64,000 nt of DNA from positions 118,055-182,054 of the forward strand of contig CAYZGR010000001.1 of the NCBI GenBank assembly GCA_964478125.1, read 5' to 3'. The stretch's first letter is position 1; each line of letters begins with the position of its first letter. Below the pieces are notes generated by a model. That model was given only the letters and a program-made list of their open reading frames with translations, was not told the DNA's origin and searched no databases. Below, piece by piece: positions 9,101 to 16,240 of this stretch. The translations under genes and the position numbers were made by a program. This DNA is from FW021-bin31 sp964478125 (GTDB lineage Bacteria; Bacteroidota; Bacteroidia; Chitinophagales; Chitinophagaceae).

Positions 9101-10540
9101 TGGTTCTAGGCTTTTTACCGAATTTTCAAAATGGACTTTCATCCCGACACAACCGCTGTTGACCGGAGCTTTAAAATCTACAGCAGGGGCTGATATGCGG
9201 ATGTAATCTTTCTTTATTATAGAGTCCGTGCATCCTTCTTTATTCGTCAGGCTTAATTTTACATCAAAATTCCCTTCTTTTTTATAAACATGAACAGGAT
9301 CCTTTTTCGAAGAAAAGCTGCCATCGCCAAAATTCCAGGACCAGGAGGCACCGCTTTGTGACATATCCTGGAAAGAAACGGAAACCGGTAGGCCGCAGAA
9401 TAGTTCCTGGTTGGCCTTAAAATCGGCTTTGGGAGAAGGATAGGTGGTAAGTGACCGGGTTAAAGTATCCTTGCAGCTACCATAAAAATTGATCAATTTA
9501 ATCACATAAGTCCCCGGGCCTTCAAACGTATGGGTGGCATTGATCTTCCTGATTCGGGCGCCATCGCCAAAGTCCCAAAGAGAAGAATCGGGAGTGGGAC
9601 TGCTGGTGTTTTTAAATACCAGGGGCGCCCCGGCGCATCCCTGGGGTAGTGCGAAAGCAGTTTTGTAAACCCCCGCATGGATATAGTTTTTTTTAATTAC
9701 CGTATCGGTGCAGCCATCTACAGAGGAAGCCGTTAGCCGGACGGTATAAACTCCTTTTTTCGAGAAAGTATGTACCGGATTGGCGCCTGAACCGGTAGTA
9801 CCGTCACCAAAATCCCATTGATAGGTCAGATGGTCCGGATGCGCAGCCGTTGCTTTAAACCGGACCTGCATGGGCGTGGTACAGGAAAAAGACTGGTCGG
9901 CGGAGAAGTCCGCTTTTACCGCTTCATTGGTGATGATTGCAGCGGGATCGGTGATGGTGCTGGAACAACCTTTGCTGTTGGTGACAGATAATGTGATATT
10001 AAACTGGCCTGTCTCTGTAAATACGTGGGAAGGATTGGGTTGATGAGAGATCGTACCATCCCCAAAATCCCAGAGCCAGCTGTTTATGCTGCCAGAACCC
10101 GGAGAAGAACCGTCTTTAAAATTCACCTGAAGAGGGTAACAGCCGGATACCGCCGGGCCGGCGAGATAGTCCACATGCGGGGTATCCGCAACCGTAATAA
10201 AAGACTTCCGCGTTACTTTCTGCTCGTTATTGTCTTTGTCTTTAATTAAAAGGGTAACCGTGTAAGTACCCGGCTTGTAATAAACGGTTTGCGGGTTTTG
10301 AAGTGTGGATTTATTCCCATTGCCGAAATCCCAATTCCAGCTCACAGGATCGCCGGTGGACTGGTCGGTAAAACTTACGATCACCGGCGAACAGCCGGAG
10401 GCAGTGTCGGCAGAGAAATCCGCTTTTAGGGGCGACTGGGCCTTTGCCCTGAAAAGGGAAATGCATCCCAGAATATTAATTAACAAAAAAGTATATCTGA
10501 TCCTCCTTCCGACACGTAAAGGAAGAGTGAATATTTTCAT
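6146..10540 (-). CDS. giant secreted PKD-repeat protein with type IX (CHU_C) sorting domain
   Basis: This 1464-residue protein starts with a signal peptide ending near FRAKAQ. I count 14 PKD-type modules by the WxFGDG signature; modules 6, 7, 9 and 14 carry degenerate forms such as WEFPND, WLMGDG and WDFDDP. Each module also has a conserved HxY/F-x-x-xGxY-V turn and two cysteines. Two Ig-like or SprB-like segments follow. The C-terminal 90 residues (FLPNTFTPNGDGMNDVFYP, RIYNRWGQLIYE, WSGAFKGKPLPPGVFIY) are the gliding-motility-associated CHU_C domain, which targets cargo to the type IX secretion system and surface attachment. A role in adhesion or matrix binding is likely. It is monocistronic, divergent from the DUF3822 gene. 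Confidence 0.93.
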   Translation of the reverse strand: MKIFTLPLRVGRRIRYTFLLINILGCISLFRAKAQSPLKADFSADTASGCSPVIVSFTDQSTGDPVSWNWDFGNGNKSTLQNPQTVYYKPGTYTVTLLIKDKDNNEQKVTRKSFITVADTPHVDYLAGPAVSGCYPLQVNFKDGSSPGSGSINSWLWDFGDGTISHQPNPSHVFTETGQFNITLSVTNSKGCSSTITDPAAIITNEAVKADFSADQSFSCTTPMQVRFKATAAHPDHLTYQWDFGDGTTGSGANPVHTFSKKGVYTVRLTASSVDGCTDTVIKKNYIHAGVYKTAFALPQGCAGAPLVFKNTSSPTPDSSLWDFGDGARIRKINATHTFEGPGTYVIKLINFYGSCKDTLTRSLTTYPSPKADFKANQELFCGLPVSVSFQDMSQSGASWSWNFGDGSFSSKKDPVHVYKKEGNFDVKLSLTNKEGCTDSIIKKDYIRISAPAVDFKAPVNSGCVGMKVHFENSVKSLEPIKSYHWNFGDDGTSTEANPTHTYHNEGTYTVKLKVVTASGCSDSLVKKAYIHVGEIPVVDFSATPQDACLETPVQFTNHSQPAGTSWRWEFPNDGHSTETGENPLHHFHNLGEQDVILTVNNNGCEQTATKENLINVQPPKAAFSAVHSCINRQEVTFSDKSTGAKNWHWDFGDGSTADIQNPSPHHYDHTGKYKVTLTVTNGVCTSRYNKMIYVIDEHPELKVDPDPVCHGSSIVLSATHLSDTSLIRSYTWLMGDGRTLNSNKPEIKTVYKQNGRYGAQLITTDLNGCKDTTAIDSITVRGPHAHFTLPVPTSCPGTQIDFTDKSSAAGSPIQSWVWDYGDGKRDTSDIGSVSHTYREGGQYNVRLTVTDENGCSNTRSRTQAVNIYFAKAAFATPDTLICPGAPIRWENKSSGNGMNYLWKFGDGTTSRDKTPDKTYQEEGTFTVSLQIQTQNGCIDSVQKEKYIHAAEPHAKLHYTDNNASCPPFIVSAVNQSIHYQKVSWDFGDGATATGKDTVKHVYNIPGNYRLRMLIYGYSGCMDSVIKNVYVAGPYGQATVTDSAGCSPHKVRFSANAVNTESYRWDFGDGVLSDASADHDISHLYKGAGIFRPKLILTDSRNCTVAIPIRESVTIDGIAAQPVYSIPDICDSGYIKFKTDGQIFSLDSLGQSADYLWDFDDPGSGKNTSTGPRPDHHYTDAGNYRPTLQIKTAYGCMARDTFELNVPVPRTLHITHSPDTAICAGETVPLYASGGYRYSWSPSASLDHPDKFNPVARPDKTTSYQLIAHDKNNCLADTSRILITVHDKPVVQLMPDTVIATGSSLRLQAASHSDITNWSWMPADYLSCTHCANPVSTPRRPITYRVVATNNFGCISTDDVKISLFCEKGNVFLPNTFTPNGDGMNDVFYPRGKGVKEVVYFRIYNRWGQLIYERTHFQINDRSAGWSGAFKGKPLPPGVFIYSSDMVCDDGKVFQVNGNITLIR

Positions 10541-10707
10541 AAATATAAATTGAGTTCCCAGAGAATCCTATCTCTCCGGTGCTTTAAGACAAAGTACAAA
10601 ATTATTCTTCAATTTTAAAAAAGCTGCTATCTTCTTCAATTTATAGTATTCCCGCAGCCAAAATATCCTTTTAAAATCAGTATACTTGCAAAATATAAAT
10701 GTGATCT

Positions 10708-11580
10708 ATGGCAAAAATAGTACTTTCTCCGCCAACAGTGCTTGTAAAAGACGCGCAACCTAAAGAGAACATCCGGTGGGGAGATTGTATCCTTTTGCTG
10801 AATGTAGGTTCCGGGCATATCCAACTGGGACTGTATCAGCAAAGTACCCGGTATTTTATCAGGCTTGCTTGTTATTTATTAGAAGGATCATTGGAAGGAG
10901 AAGAACTGAAGGATGCAATGGCTCATGTCCTGATGGAAAATGACATTCTGGTTTCCGGTTGTAAAGAAACCCGGCTTACTTTCTCCACTCCCTTATATAC
11001 TTCTGTCCCTTCGGAACTGTACCGGCAGGATTTGCAAGATTCCTATTTTTCCTTTTTATACCGGAAAGAGGAAGATATGACGTTGCAGACAGATGAGGTC
11101 CCTTCTCTTGGCCTACGGGTCATTTACGCGACAGCGCCTTCTTTTCTATCTTATATAAAAAACGCCTTTCCTCATTTATCCGTTTTTCACCAGGAGACCG
11201 TTAATCTAAGGCAGTTTTCTGATATCCAGGGCGGATTAAAGCAAATAATACTTTCATTACAGCCCGGATATATTTCCGTCATGGCTTTTTCGGAAAAGAA
11301 TCCCGTACTCCTTCAACCTTATAAGGCAAAGATTGCTTTAGATGTGATCTATTACGTTTTAAACGTAGCTCGGCAATTGGAGTGGAGGAAAGAAGAGGTG
11401 ACGCTTTACCTGACGGGATTCCATCCTGAAGCCGGGGATATATTTGATCAATTATCACATCAACTGGAACGTGTAGAGTGGCTGCAACGGACGGAGGGTT
11501 GTTTATATCCTTCAGCCATGGATCGATATCCTTCTCATTATTTTTATCATTTGGTATCTTTGGCGCTATGCGGATTATAG
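10708..11580 (+). CDS. DUF3822 family protein
   Basis: A 290-residue cytoplasmic protein with the features of the Bacteroidota DUF3822 family: an N-terminal GDCILLLNVGSGHIQLGLY strand, an ATAPSFLSYIKNAFPHLSVFHQE segment and an LYLTGFHPEAGDIFDQL turn, suggesting a split ASKHA-like (actin/hexokinase) fold. I know this family as regularly adjacent to rsmD in this phylum, and here it overlaps rsmD by 13 bases, which strengthens the call. The function is not established. The ATG at 10708 is preceded by a TATACTTG that resembles a -7 promoter element. Confidence 0.75.
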   Translation: MAKIVLSPPTVLVKDAQPKENIRWGDCILLLNVGSGHIQLGLYQQSTRYFIRLACYLLEGSLEGEELKDAMAHVLMENDILVSGCKETRLTFSTPLYTSVPSELYRQDLQDSYFSFLYRKEEDMTLQTDEVPSLGLRVIYATAPSFLSYIKNAFPHLSVFHQETVNLRQFSDIQGGLKQIILSLQPGYISVMAFSEKNPVLLQPYKAKIALDVIYYVLNVARQLEWRKEEVTLYLTGFHPEAGDIFDQLSHQLERVEWLQRTEGCLYPSAMDRYPSHYFYHLVSLALCGL

Positions 11581-12110
11581 GTGGAAAATGGGGAGGCCGG
11601 AAGATCGTACCTCCCGCAAAGATGCCACATACCCGGCCTACAACCGATATTGCAAAAGAAGGATTGTTCAATATCCTTCAAAATGCGTTCCGGATTGAAG
11701 GAAGTAAAACGCTGGATTTATTCGGAGGTACCGGATGTATCAGCTATGAACTGGCGTCGCGGGGGGCATCTGATCTTACGGTGGTGGAAAAAGACTTCAA
11801 GCAGGTACGGTTTATCCGTAAAACAGCGGAGATCCTGAATATTCCTTTAAAGGTATTGCCCATGGATGTTTTTAAGTTTATACGGCACAGTGAGGATCAG
11901 TATGATTTTATCTTTGCCGGGCCGCCATATGCTTTGCAGATCATTAACCAGATACCAGATCGGATATTTGAACAATCATTGCTCTATCCTGAAGGCTGGT
12001 TTGTTTTGGAGCATACCCCTGATCACCATTTTGACCGGCATCCTTTTTTTTACAGAAAAAAGAATTACGGAACTACAATATTTTCTATCTTTATCCAACC
12101 CGAAGAATAA
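11568..12110 (+). CDS. rsmD: 16S rRNA (guanine(966)-N(2))-methyltransferase RsmD
   Basis: This Rossmann-fold methyltransferase modifies 16S rRNA. The frame is open from 11478, but the true start is the ATG at 11568 (180 residues), giving the family N-terminus MRIIGGKWGGRKI. The SAM-binding loop is TLDLFGGTGCISYELASRGA, and TRPTTDIAKEGLFNIL is the RsmD signature. The catalytic loop, normally [DN]PP[FY], reads AGPPYAL, so the acidic or amide residue is replaced by Gly. A TATCTTTG at 11555-11562 matches the -7 consensus and could allow transcription starting almost at this ATG, inside the preceding gene. coaD follows 8 bases after the stop. Confidence 0.88.
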   Translation: MRIIGGKWGGRKIVPPAKMPHTRPTTDIAKEGLFNILQNAFRIEGSKTLDLFGGTGCISYELASRGASDLTVVEKDFKQVRFIRKTAEILNIPLKVLPMDVFKFIRHSEDQYDFIFAGPPYALQIINQIPDRIFEQSLLYPEGWFVLEHTPDHHFDRHPFFYRKKNYGTTIFSIFIQPEE

Positions 12111-12118
12111 GATGAGTT

Positions 12119-12607
12119 ATGAAGAAAATAGCACTGTTCCCGGGATCTTTTGATCCGGTAACGCTTGGCCATGTGGATATTATAAAACGGGTTTTGCCGT
12201 TGGTGGATCAACTGTATATAGGTATTGGTGTGAATGCCAATAAAGTTTCAATGTTTTCCCTGGAAAAACGACTGTATTGGCTGGAAGGGATCTTTGAGAA
12301 AGAATCAAAAATAAAAGTGCTCAGCTACGAGGGATTGACTGTTGATCTATGCCGGCATATCGGGGCCGGGTATATTGTACGCGGAATCCGTGGCATTGGA
12401 GATTTTGAATATGAAAAGGCCATTGCGGATATGAACCGGAAATTATCAAAAGAAGTGGAAACGCTTTTCCTGTTTGCCGCTCCGGAATATGGAACACTGG
12501 CTTCTTCCCTGGTTAGGGATGTGATAAGAAATGAGGGAGACGTCACTGCCTTTATTCCTAAGATAGTTTTAGACGATTTGAATAACGGGCGGCTTATATT
12601 GGCCTGA
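12119..12607 (+). CDS. coaD: phosphopantetheine adenylyltransferase
   Basis: A 162-residue enzyme for the penultimate step of coenzyme A synthesis (4'-phosphopantetheine plus ATP to dephospho-CoA). The N-terminus has FPGSFDPVTLGHVDII with the nucleotidyltransferase TxGH motif. RGIRGIGDFEYEKAIADMNR is the central CoaD signature, and SSSLVRDVIRNEGDVTAFIP is the C-terminal SSxxVR motif with slight variation (ASSLVRD). Length equals the bacterial norm. It lies 8 bases behind rsmD, a pairing seen in many bacteria, so the two are probably co-transcribed. Confidence 0.95.
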   Translation: MKKIALFPGSFDPVTLGHVDIIKRVLPLVDQLYIGIGVNANKVSMFSLEKRLYWLEGIFEKESKIKVLSYEGLTVDLCRHIGAGYIVRGIRGIGDFEYEKAIADMNRKLSKEVETLFLFAAPEYGTLASSLVRDVIRNEGDVTAFIPKIVLDDLNNGRLILA

Positions 12608-12653
12608 TAATTAAGTAAGAACATATTGGATACCCATTTATTATAATACTACC

Positions 12654-13115
12654 ATGCATACGATTTGGCACAACCTGGATGTGAGTCTTGATTCCCTGAA
12701 TGATATGGCTGAAGGCACCCTGGCGGAAGCGCTGGATATTGAATTTACGGAGATCGCAAAAGATCATCTTCGCGCCACCATGCCCGTGGACCAACGTACA
12801 AAACAGCCATACGGACTTTTGCATGGAGGGGCGTCCGCCGCCCTGGCGGAAACGCTGGGAAGCGTGGCGTCCGGCTTGGTCATCAATATGGATACCCATT
12901 ATTGTGTGGGCATATCATTGAATGTAAGTCATATCCGTTCTGCCAGAGCCGGTTATGTCCACGGGGCGGCCTACCCGCTGCACCTGGGCCGGAGCACGCA
13001 TGTTTGGGATATCAGGATACACGATGATGAACGTCGGTTGGTAGCGGTTTGCCGCCTGACAGTGGCCATTCTCGAAAAAGAAGATGGGAAAATATATCCC
13101 ATTAAAAAGATATAA
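12654..13115 (+). CDS. hotdog-fold thioesterase (PaaI/MenI type)
   Basis: A 153-residue protein with the single hotdog domain of the PaaI/DHNA-CoA thioesterase family. The signature is YGLLHGGASAALAETLGSVAS, with HGG at the start of the central helix and the catalytic Glu in it. VGISLNVSHIRSARAGYVHG forms the following strands. It probably hydrolyses an aromatic or hydroxynaphthoyl-type acyl-CoA; 1,4-dihydroxy-2-naphthoyl-CoA for menaquinone is possible, but no men genes are nearby to confirm this. It is the last gene of the plus-strand run before the tRNA. Confidence 0.8.
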   Translation: MHTIWHNLDVSLDSLNDMAEGTLAEALDIEFTEIAKDHLRATMPVDQRTKQPYGLLHGGASAALAETLGSVASGLVINMDTHYCVGISLNVSHIRSARAGYVHGAAYPLHLGRSTHVWDIRIHDDERRLVAVCRLTVAILEKEDGKIYPIKKI

Positions 13116-13151
13116 ATAAATGAAGAAACTTCCTTTTTAGGAATCTATAGC

Positions 13152-13159
13152 TACCTTTG
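13152..13159 (+). promoter_or_regulatory. -7 promoter element of tRNA-Ser
   Basis: TACCTTTG matches the TAnnTTTG consensus of the Bacteroidota housekeeping sigma factor exactly and sits 19 bases before the mature tRNA 5' end, a usual distance for a tRNA promoter. Confidence 0.6.
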
Positions 13160-13177
13160 CACCTTTTGCTCAAATCA

Positions 13178-13264
13178 GGAGAGGTGCCGGAGCGGTCGAA
13201 CGGGACGGTCTCGAAAACCGTTGTACGGGCAACTGTACCGAGGGTTCGAATCCCTCCCTCTCCG
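13178..13264 (+). tRNA. tRNA-Ser (anticodon CGA)
   Basis: An 87-base class II tRNA. The acceptor stem GGAGAGG pairs with CCTCTCC. The D arm is CCG/CGG. The anticodon stem ACGGT/ACCGT encloses the loop CTCGAAA with anticodon CGA (reads UCG). The long variable arm is typical of Ser. The T arm is GAGGG TTCGAAT CCCTC. The discriminator base is G, as expected for tRNA-Ser. CCA is not encoded. It is followed at once by a terminator hairpin. Confidence 0.96.
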
Positions 13265-13267
13265 CTT

Positions 13268-13290
13268 AAAGCGAATTTGCCGCTTTTTTT
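13268..13290 (+). terminator. intrinsic terminator after tRNA-Ser
   Basis: AAAGCG pairs with CGCTTT across a 7-base loop and runs straight into seven T residues (13284-13290). It lies 4 bases after the tRNA 3' end. Confidence 0.75.
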
Positions 13291-13489
13291 GAACATCCTG
13301 CGTTATTTTTATCTTAACTTACTGGTTATCCTATTTTTTCATTAATTGAAATTTCCTTCAAGGATCTACCTATTCGATTGATAATAGAATCCGTTTTGGG
13401 CTTCTCTAATGAGATTTTTTATCTTTTTTTAAATGAATTGTTATAAAATTGGAGCTACTGAAGGGGATTCGAACACCGGTTATACCTTC

Positions 13490-13642
13490 TTATTCAGGTC
13501 TGATTTTTACGATTTTGTCGCCTTTCATTACGGCCAGTTCAGCATTCTTCAGTTTCTTAAATTCTAATAGCTGCTCATAAGCCTTTTCGAGTCCTTGAAG
13601 GATTTTATCTTTTAGCTCTAATTGTTTTTCTTTCGTTGTCAT
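13490..13642 (-). CDS. small partner protein of the zeta-toxin-like gene (50 residues)
   Basis: A 50-residue intact reading frame, mostly charged helix (MTTKEKQLELKDKIL, then LEKAYEQLLEFKKLKNAEL) ending in a beta hairpin AVMKGDKIVKIRPE. Its ATG overlaps the TGA that ends the restored frame of the zeta-toxin-like pseudogene (ATGA), the classic arrangement of a translationally coupled two-gene cassette. I recall small proteins with a central FKKxKN and a terminal GKIxxIxP pattern beside zeta-like kinases in Bacteroidota. An antitoxin or accessory role is inferred from context only. It looks intact although the toxin is broken. Confidence 0.6.
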   Translation of the reverse strand: MTTKEKQLELKDKILQGLEKAYEQLLEFKKLKNAELAVMKGDKIVKIRPE

Positions 13643-14221
13643 ACATACTTCTTTAGGTCGTTAAACTTAGCTTCATTTATAATTTGAGATTCGTTATTTA
13701 TAGTTTGTTGTGCTATCAAATCCGGTTTCCCATAAGAGTTGTCTAAAATCATTGCCCCGTGAACTATCGGTAAATAAATCTCAAACAAGTTCTGAATCCC
13801 TCTTAAGTGTCTTCTTTCAATTGACGTCAGCTGGGATATTATGTCCCCTTTCGAACACTCTTACTTTTACACATTCTTTAGCAAGTTCAATGTTATTGAG
13901 TCAAAAGAAGAGAATGGTCGTTGTATATCCTCGTTGTTTGGCTTGTTTTATTTTTTGTTTATAACTTCTCGTAGATAATGTTGTTTCGAATGCAGGGTTT
14001 TCTCCACTTTCCAAAAGCTCATTTATTCTGTTTATCATAATCCATCCCGCTTCAAAGGCTACCCTTTCGGGTTGAAATAGGAAGAGCCCTTTAGCTATCT
14101 CGTCGGCATTTACACACTCTTTACAATCAATAATTTCAGGTAAAATAGTATAAGAAGCGGTTGTTTTTCCCGCTCCATTCCAACCTGCGATTATGTAAAG
14201 GCTTTTATCCGCCATAAACAC
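13639..14221 (-). pseudogene. zeta-toxin-like P-loop kinase, disrupted by a nonsense codon and a frameshift
   Basis: The first 106 residues are intact: YIIAGWNGAGKTTASYTILP carries the Walker A motif, CVNADEIAKGL the substrate Asp, and NPAFETTLSTRSYKQKI the zeta-type core. Translation then stops at TGA (13901-13903), where relatives usually have Trp (FFWL). In the same frame LNNIELAKECVKVRVFERGHNIPADV continues the protein. Near 13818-13822 one extra A shifts the frame, and IERRHLRGIQNLFEIYLPIV through NDLKKYV completes the C-terminus to a TGA at 13639-13641. The original protein would be about 190 residues. Zeta toxins phosphorylate UDP-amino sugars; this copy should be inactive unless the stop is read through. 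The surrounding DNA is gene-poor and decayed. Confidence 0.85.
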
Positions 14222-14670
14222 AAACTTAAGGCTTTTGTTTATGATTTCTGCATATTCTATATGGAGAAGAACCGCTTGTTCTTTTTATTGTTTTCCCTAA
14301 CACGTCCATTATCAATGGATTTCCCAAATCAATATCACGGTTCGTTGACGTCAGGCGATTGTTTCCATTCCGGAGATTTTTGCCTGTTTTTAATTGTACA
14401 ACGCATTGCCTAATTTTTGATACAATTGGTCAAACTTTCGTGAGTTAACATTTTTCAACTTTTCAAGATTTTGCCCTTTGTGGTTTATCGCCGGGAAACG
14501 TTGAGAATCATACACTTTCCAGTCTCAATTATGTTTTTGAGGTATTGCAATGGATTCTCGCTTTTTCAGCGACCTCCAGTACATTTGCCACGGGCAGATC
14601 CGCGGGGCCTTTTTTCTTGGTATTTAAGGGCAACACTTTTTAGCATTCTCTATCTCTCTATACGAAAAAA
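14222..14670 (-). other. decayed coding remnants upstream of the zeta-like pseudogene
   Basis: No intact gene is seen. On the minus strand two open stretches read like protein but lack proper starts. Codons 14524-14390 give 44 residues including QRFPAINHKGQNLEKLKNV and KFDQLYQKLGNALYN. Codons 14429-14226 in another frame give 67 residues including NRDIDLGNPLIMDVLGKTI. Just upstream, a third frame reads ENPLQYLKNIIETGK. The pieces lie in order in different frames, as expected for one gene broken by several indels. I do not recognise the family. Confidence 0.4.
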
Positions 14671-14673
14671 TGA

Positions 14674-14715
14674 AAACGGCTTCTTCCCGTTTTGAAGATG
14701 TAGAAGAAGCCGTTT
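14674..14715 (-). terminator. strong hairpin terminator for the minus-strand membrane protein gene
   Basis: A perfect 13-bp stem (AAACGGCTTCTTC with its complement GAAGAAGCCGTTT) encloses a 16-base loop. On the minus strand it is followed by a T-rich run (TTTTCATTTTTT). It lies 30 bases past the stop of the gene at 14745-15212. Confidence 0.75.
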
Positions 14716-14744
14716 GTTTTGAAATCCGGTATTTGCAAAAAGAA

Positions 14745-15212
14745 TTAATTTGTGTTAAGCGCTTTTTCCCATTCTTCTGCCTCCTTCCTGTAGGAATCCA
14801 GGAGTGTTGCATCATCTTGTTGCCAATCATAAAAGATAATCTCGGGATGTTCTTTTGATTGGAACTTGTACACGGGTTTTAAAGCTATTTTCTGAATAAG
14901 GCTTTTGTCCTTCATTATGTTGAGTGTGTGTTTTACATCTGGTTGTAAGGAAAGGACCAAAGGCTCTTCCATAGATTCTATGCTCAGATTGATCCATGCA
15001 ATTTGAAGGGTCCGGATGCTTAAAGCTGCCATCCGGTTTCTGCGTTGCATGAGGTTATCGATCTGGAGGCCTTTAGTCCGGCAGATGGAAATAAACTGCT
15101 CCCTTTGCTCTTTCTTTTTCTTCCGGGATTGCCGGCGTATAAAAAAAACCGTTAAAAAGATAATTAAAAAGAGTGGAACAAGGGTCATTATGGCAATTAG
15201 AGTAGAAGACAT
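14745..15212 (-). CDS. single-pass membrane protein, function unknown
   Basis: A 155-residue protein with an N-terminal membrane segment at about residues 5-25 (LIAIMTLVPLFLIIFLTVFF). A strongly basic stretch follows (RRQSRKKKKEQR), which predicts the remaining 125 residues in the cytoplasm. The soluble part mixes helices and strands and ends in a helical tail YRKEAEEWEKALN. There is no recognisable catalytic motif. A strong terminator lies directly downstream, supporting a real transcription unit. Confidence 0.6.
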   Translation of the reverse strand: MSSTLIAIMTLVPLFLIIFLTVFFIRRQSRKKKKEQREQFISICRTKGLQIDNLMQRRNRMAALSIRTLQIAWINLSIESMEEPLVLSLQPDVKHTLNIMKDKSLIQKIALKPVYKFQSKEHPEIIFYDWQQDDATLLDSYRKEAEEWEKALNTN

Positions 15213-15362
15213 GATAAATGAGTTATATTCGTGTTATGGATATGCCGCTTCCATCCTGATCATAGCAGACCGATGCCTTCTTATCAGGCCAGGAGTTAGG
15301 CTTTAGATTTGAATTCGCTGGTGTAGTATTCTTTTTTTAAGATGCGATATGGGCGGCGCTTA

Positions 15363-15710
15363 TCACCAAAAAGAATGGAAGGGGAATAAAATAGTGTATT
15401 TATAGAGGAGTGCGAAGCGCGTGCTTAATAAGGGCTTCGGAAGGTCGTGAGAAGCGAAGAGATTCCGGGTTATAAAAGGAGTGAATAAGAGAAAAAAGCC
15501 CCCTCCCTCCGGAGCAGGTTCACAACGATAGATCAAGCCGGAAGCGGAAAGAAGTGCTTTGGTATCCTGATAGAAGGGAAACGCCGGCCTGTTTTGTTTT
15601 ATGGAATAAATGGATCCGGCGTCTCTGGCGCCGGAAGAGGCAGACACGGTTGTTCTTCCGGTTAACAACACCAGCAATATCATGATCAAAGTCAGCCTGC
15701 CTTTACTCAT
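15363..15710 (-). CDS. possible small secreted protein, unknown
   Basis: A 115-residue frame whose N-terminus (KGRLTLIMILLVLLTG, then VSASS) reads as a signal peptide. The remainder is rich in Phe, Leu and Pro with no recognisable motif, and its composition is less protein-like than that of neighbouring genes. It lies between two minus-strand genes in the same direction. It may be real or chance; the signal-peptide-like start is the main support. Confidence 0.3.
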   Translation of the reverse strand: MSKGRLTLIMILLVLLTGRTTVSASSGARDAGSIYSIKQNRPAFPFYQDTKALLSASGLIYRCEPAPEGGGFFLLFTPFITRNLFASHDLPKPLLSTRFALLYKYTILFPFHSFW

Positions 15711-15787
15711 CCTACAAAGGTAACATTTTAAGGGAATAGACTTTTTATCATTTCTTACTCAGATAGGATATACTGCTTTTGGATGAT

Positions 15788-16225
15788 CTAATTACTGTTT
15801 GTTTTGTCAATAGCTTCTCGTCTGTTTTTTACTTCCAGGATCTTGTAAATGTTATTGATGTGTGTTTTTACGGTGGACAAGGATATGAATAATTTTGCAG
15901 CAATTTCCTTGTTGCTCAATCCTTCATTTATTAATGCCAGTATCTCCTTTTCCCTTGGAGAAAGCAAATTTTGAAAATCGTTTTGCTCTTTGGTTCCCGT
16001 GCTTCGCTGGTATTCCGAATGGATCTGCTGTCGCTGTTTTTCTATCTCAAGTCTTAACCAGTAGCGTATGGCGAAGAATGCAAACAACAATAACAATATC
16101 GGAATAACGGGACGGGTTTGCCAAAACCACGAAACCCTATGTCCTCTCAAAGAAAATCCAATACCGCAAAATGCCAGGAAAAGGCTCAGGGCTATCAGTA
16201 CTTTTTGTTTGCGTTTGGCCGTCAT
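15788..16225 (-). CDS. membrane-anchored LuxR-type helix-turn-helix regulator
   Basis: A 145-residue protein with two hydrophobic segments (about residues 8-25 and 38-55), a short charged linker, and a C-terminal LuxR/GerE helix-turn-helix at about residues 85-140. The HTH has LSPREKEILALINEGLSNKEIAAKLFISLSTVKTHINNIYKIL, with the conserved Glu, Gly, Lys-Glu-Ile-Ala and Thr-Val-Lys-His positions. There is no receiver, sensor or ligand domain, so DNA binding would occur at the membrane. The TM-plus-HTH layout is unlike the usual soluble response regulators. The stop lies at the edge of an AT-rich region with no partner gene. Confidence 0.8.
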   Translation of the reverse strand: MTAKRKQKVLIALSLFLAFCGIGFSLRGHRVSWFWQTRPVIPILLLLFAFFAIRYWLRLEIEKQRQQIHSEYQRSTGTKEQNDFQNLLSPREKEILALINEGLSNKEIAAKLFISLSTVKTHINNIYKILEVKNRREAIDKTNSN

Positions 16226-16240
16226 AATTATTTATAGATT

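Noticed and set aside
6500..10400. Regularly spaced repeats that might suggest a CRISPR or tandem-repeat array
   Set aside because: The repetition is at protein level (PKD modules of roughly 85-95 residues) inside one open frame; there are no short identical repeats with unique spacers.
13451..13477. tRNA-like T-arm on the minus strand (GTTCGAATCCCC with a possible acceptor-like tail)
   Set aside because: The T stem has mismatches, no matching 5' half is present and it is not a repeat of the tRNA-Ser end; an attachment site could not be supported.
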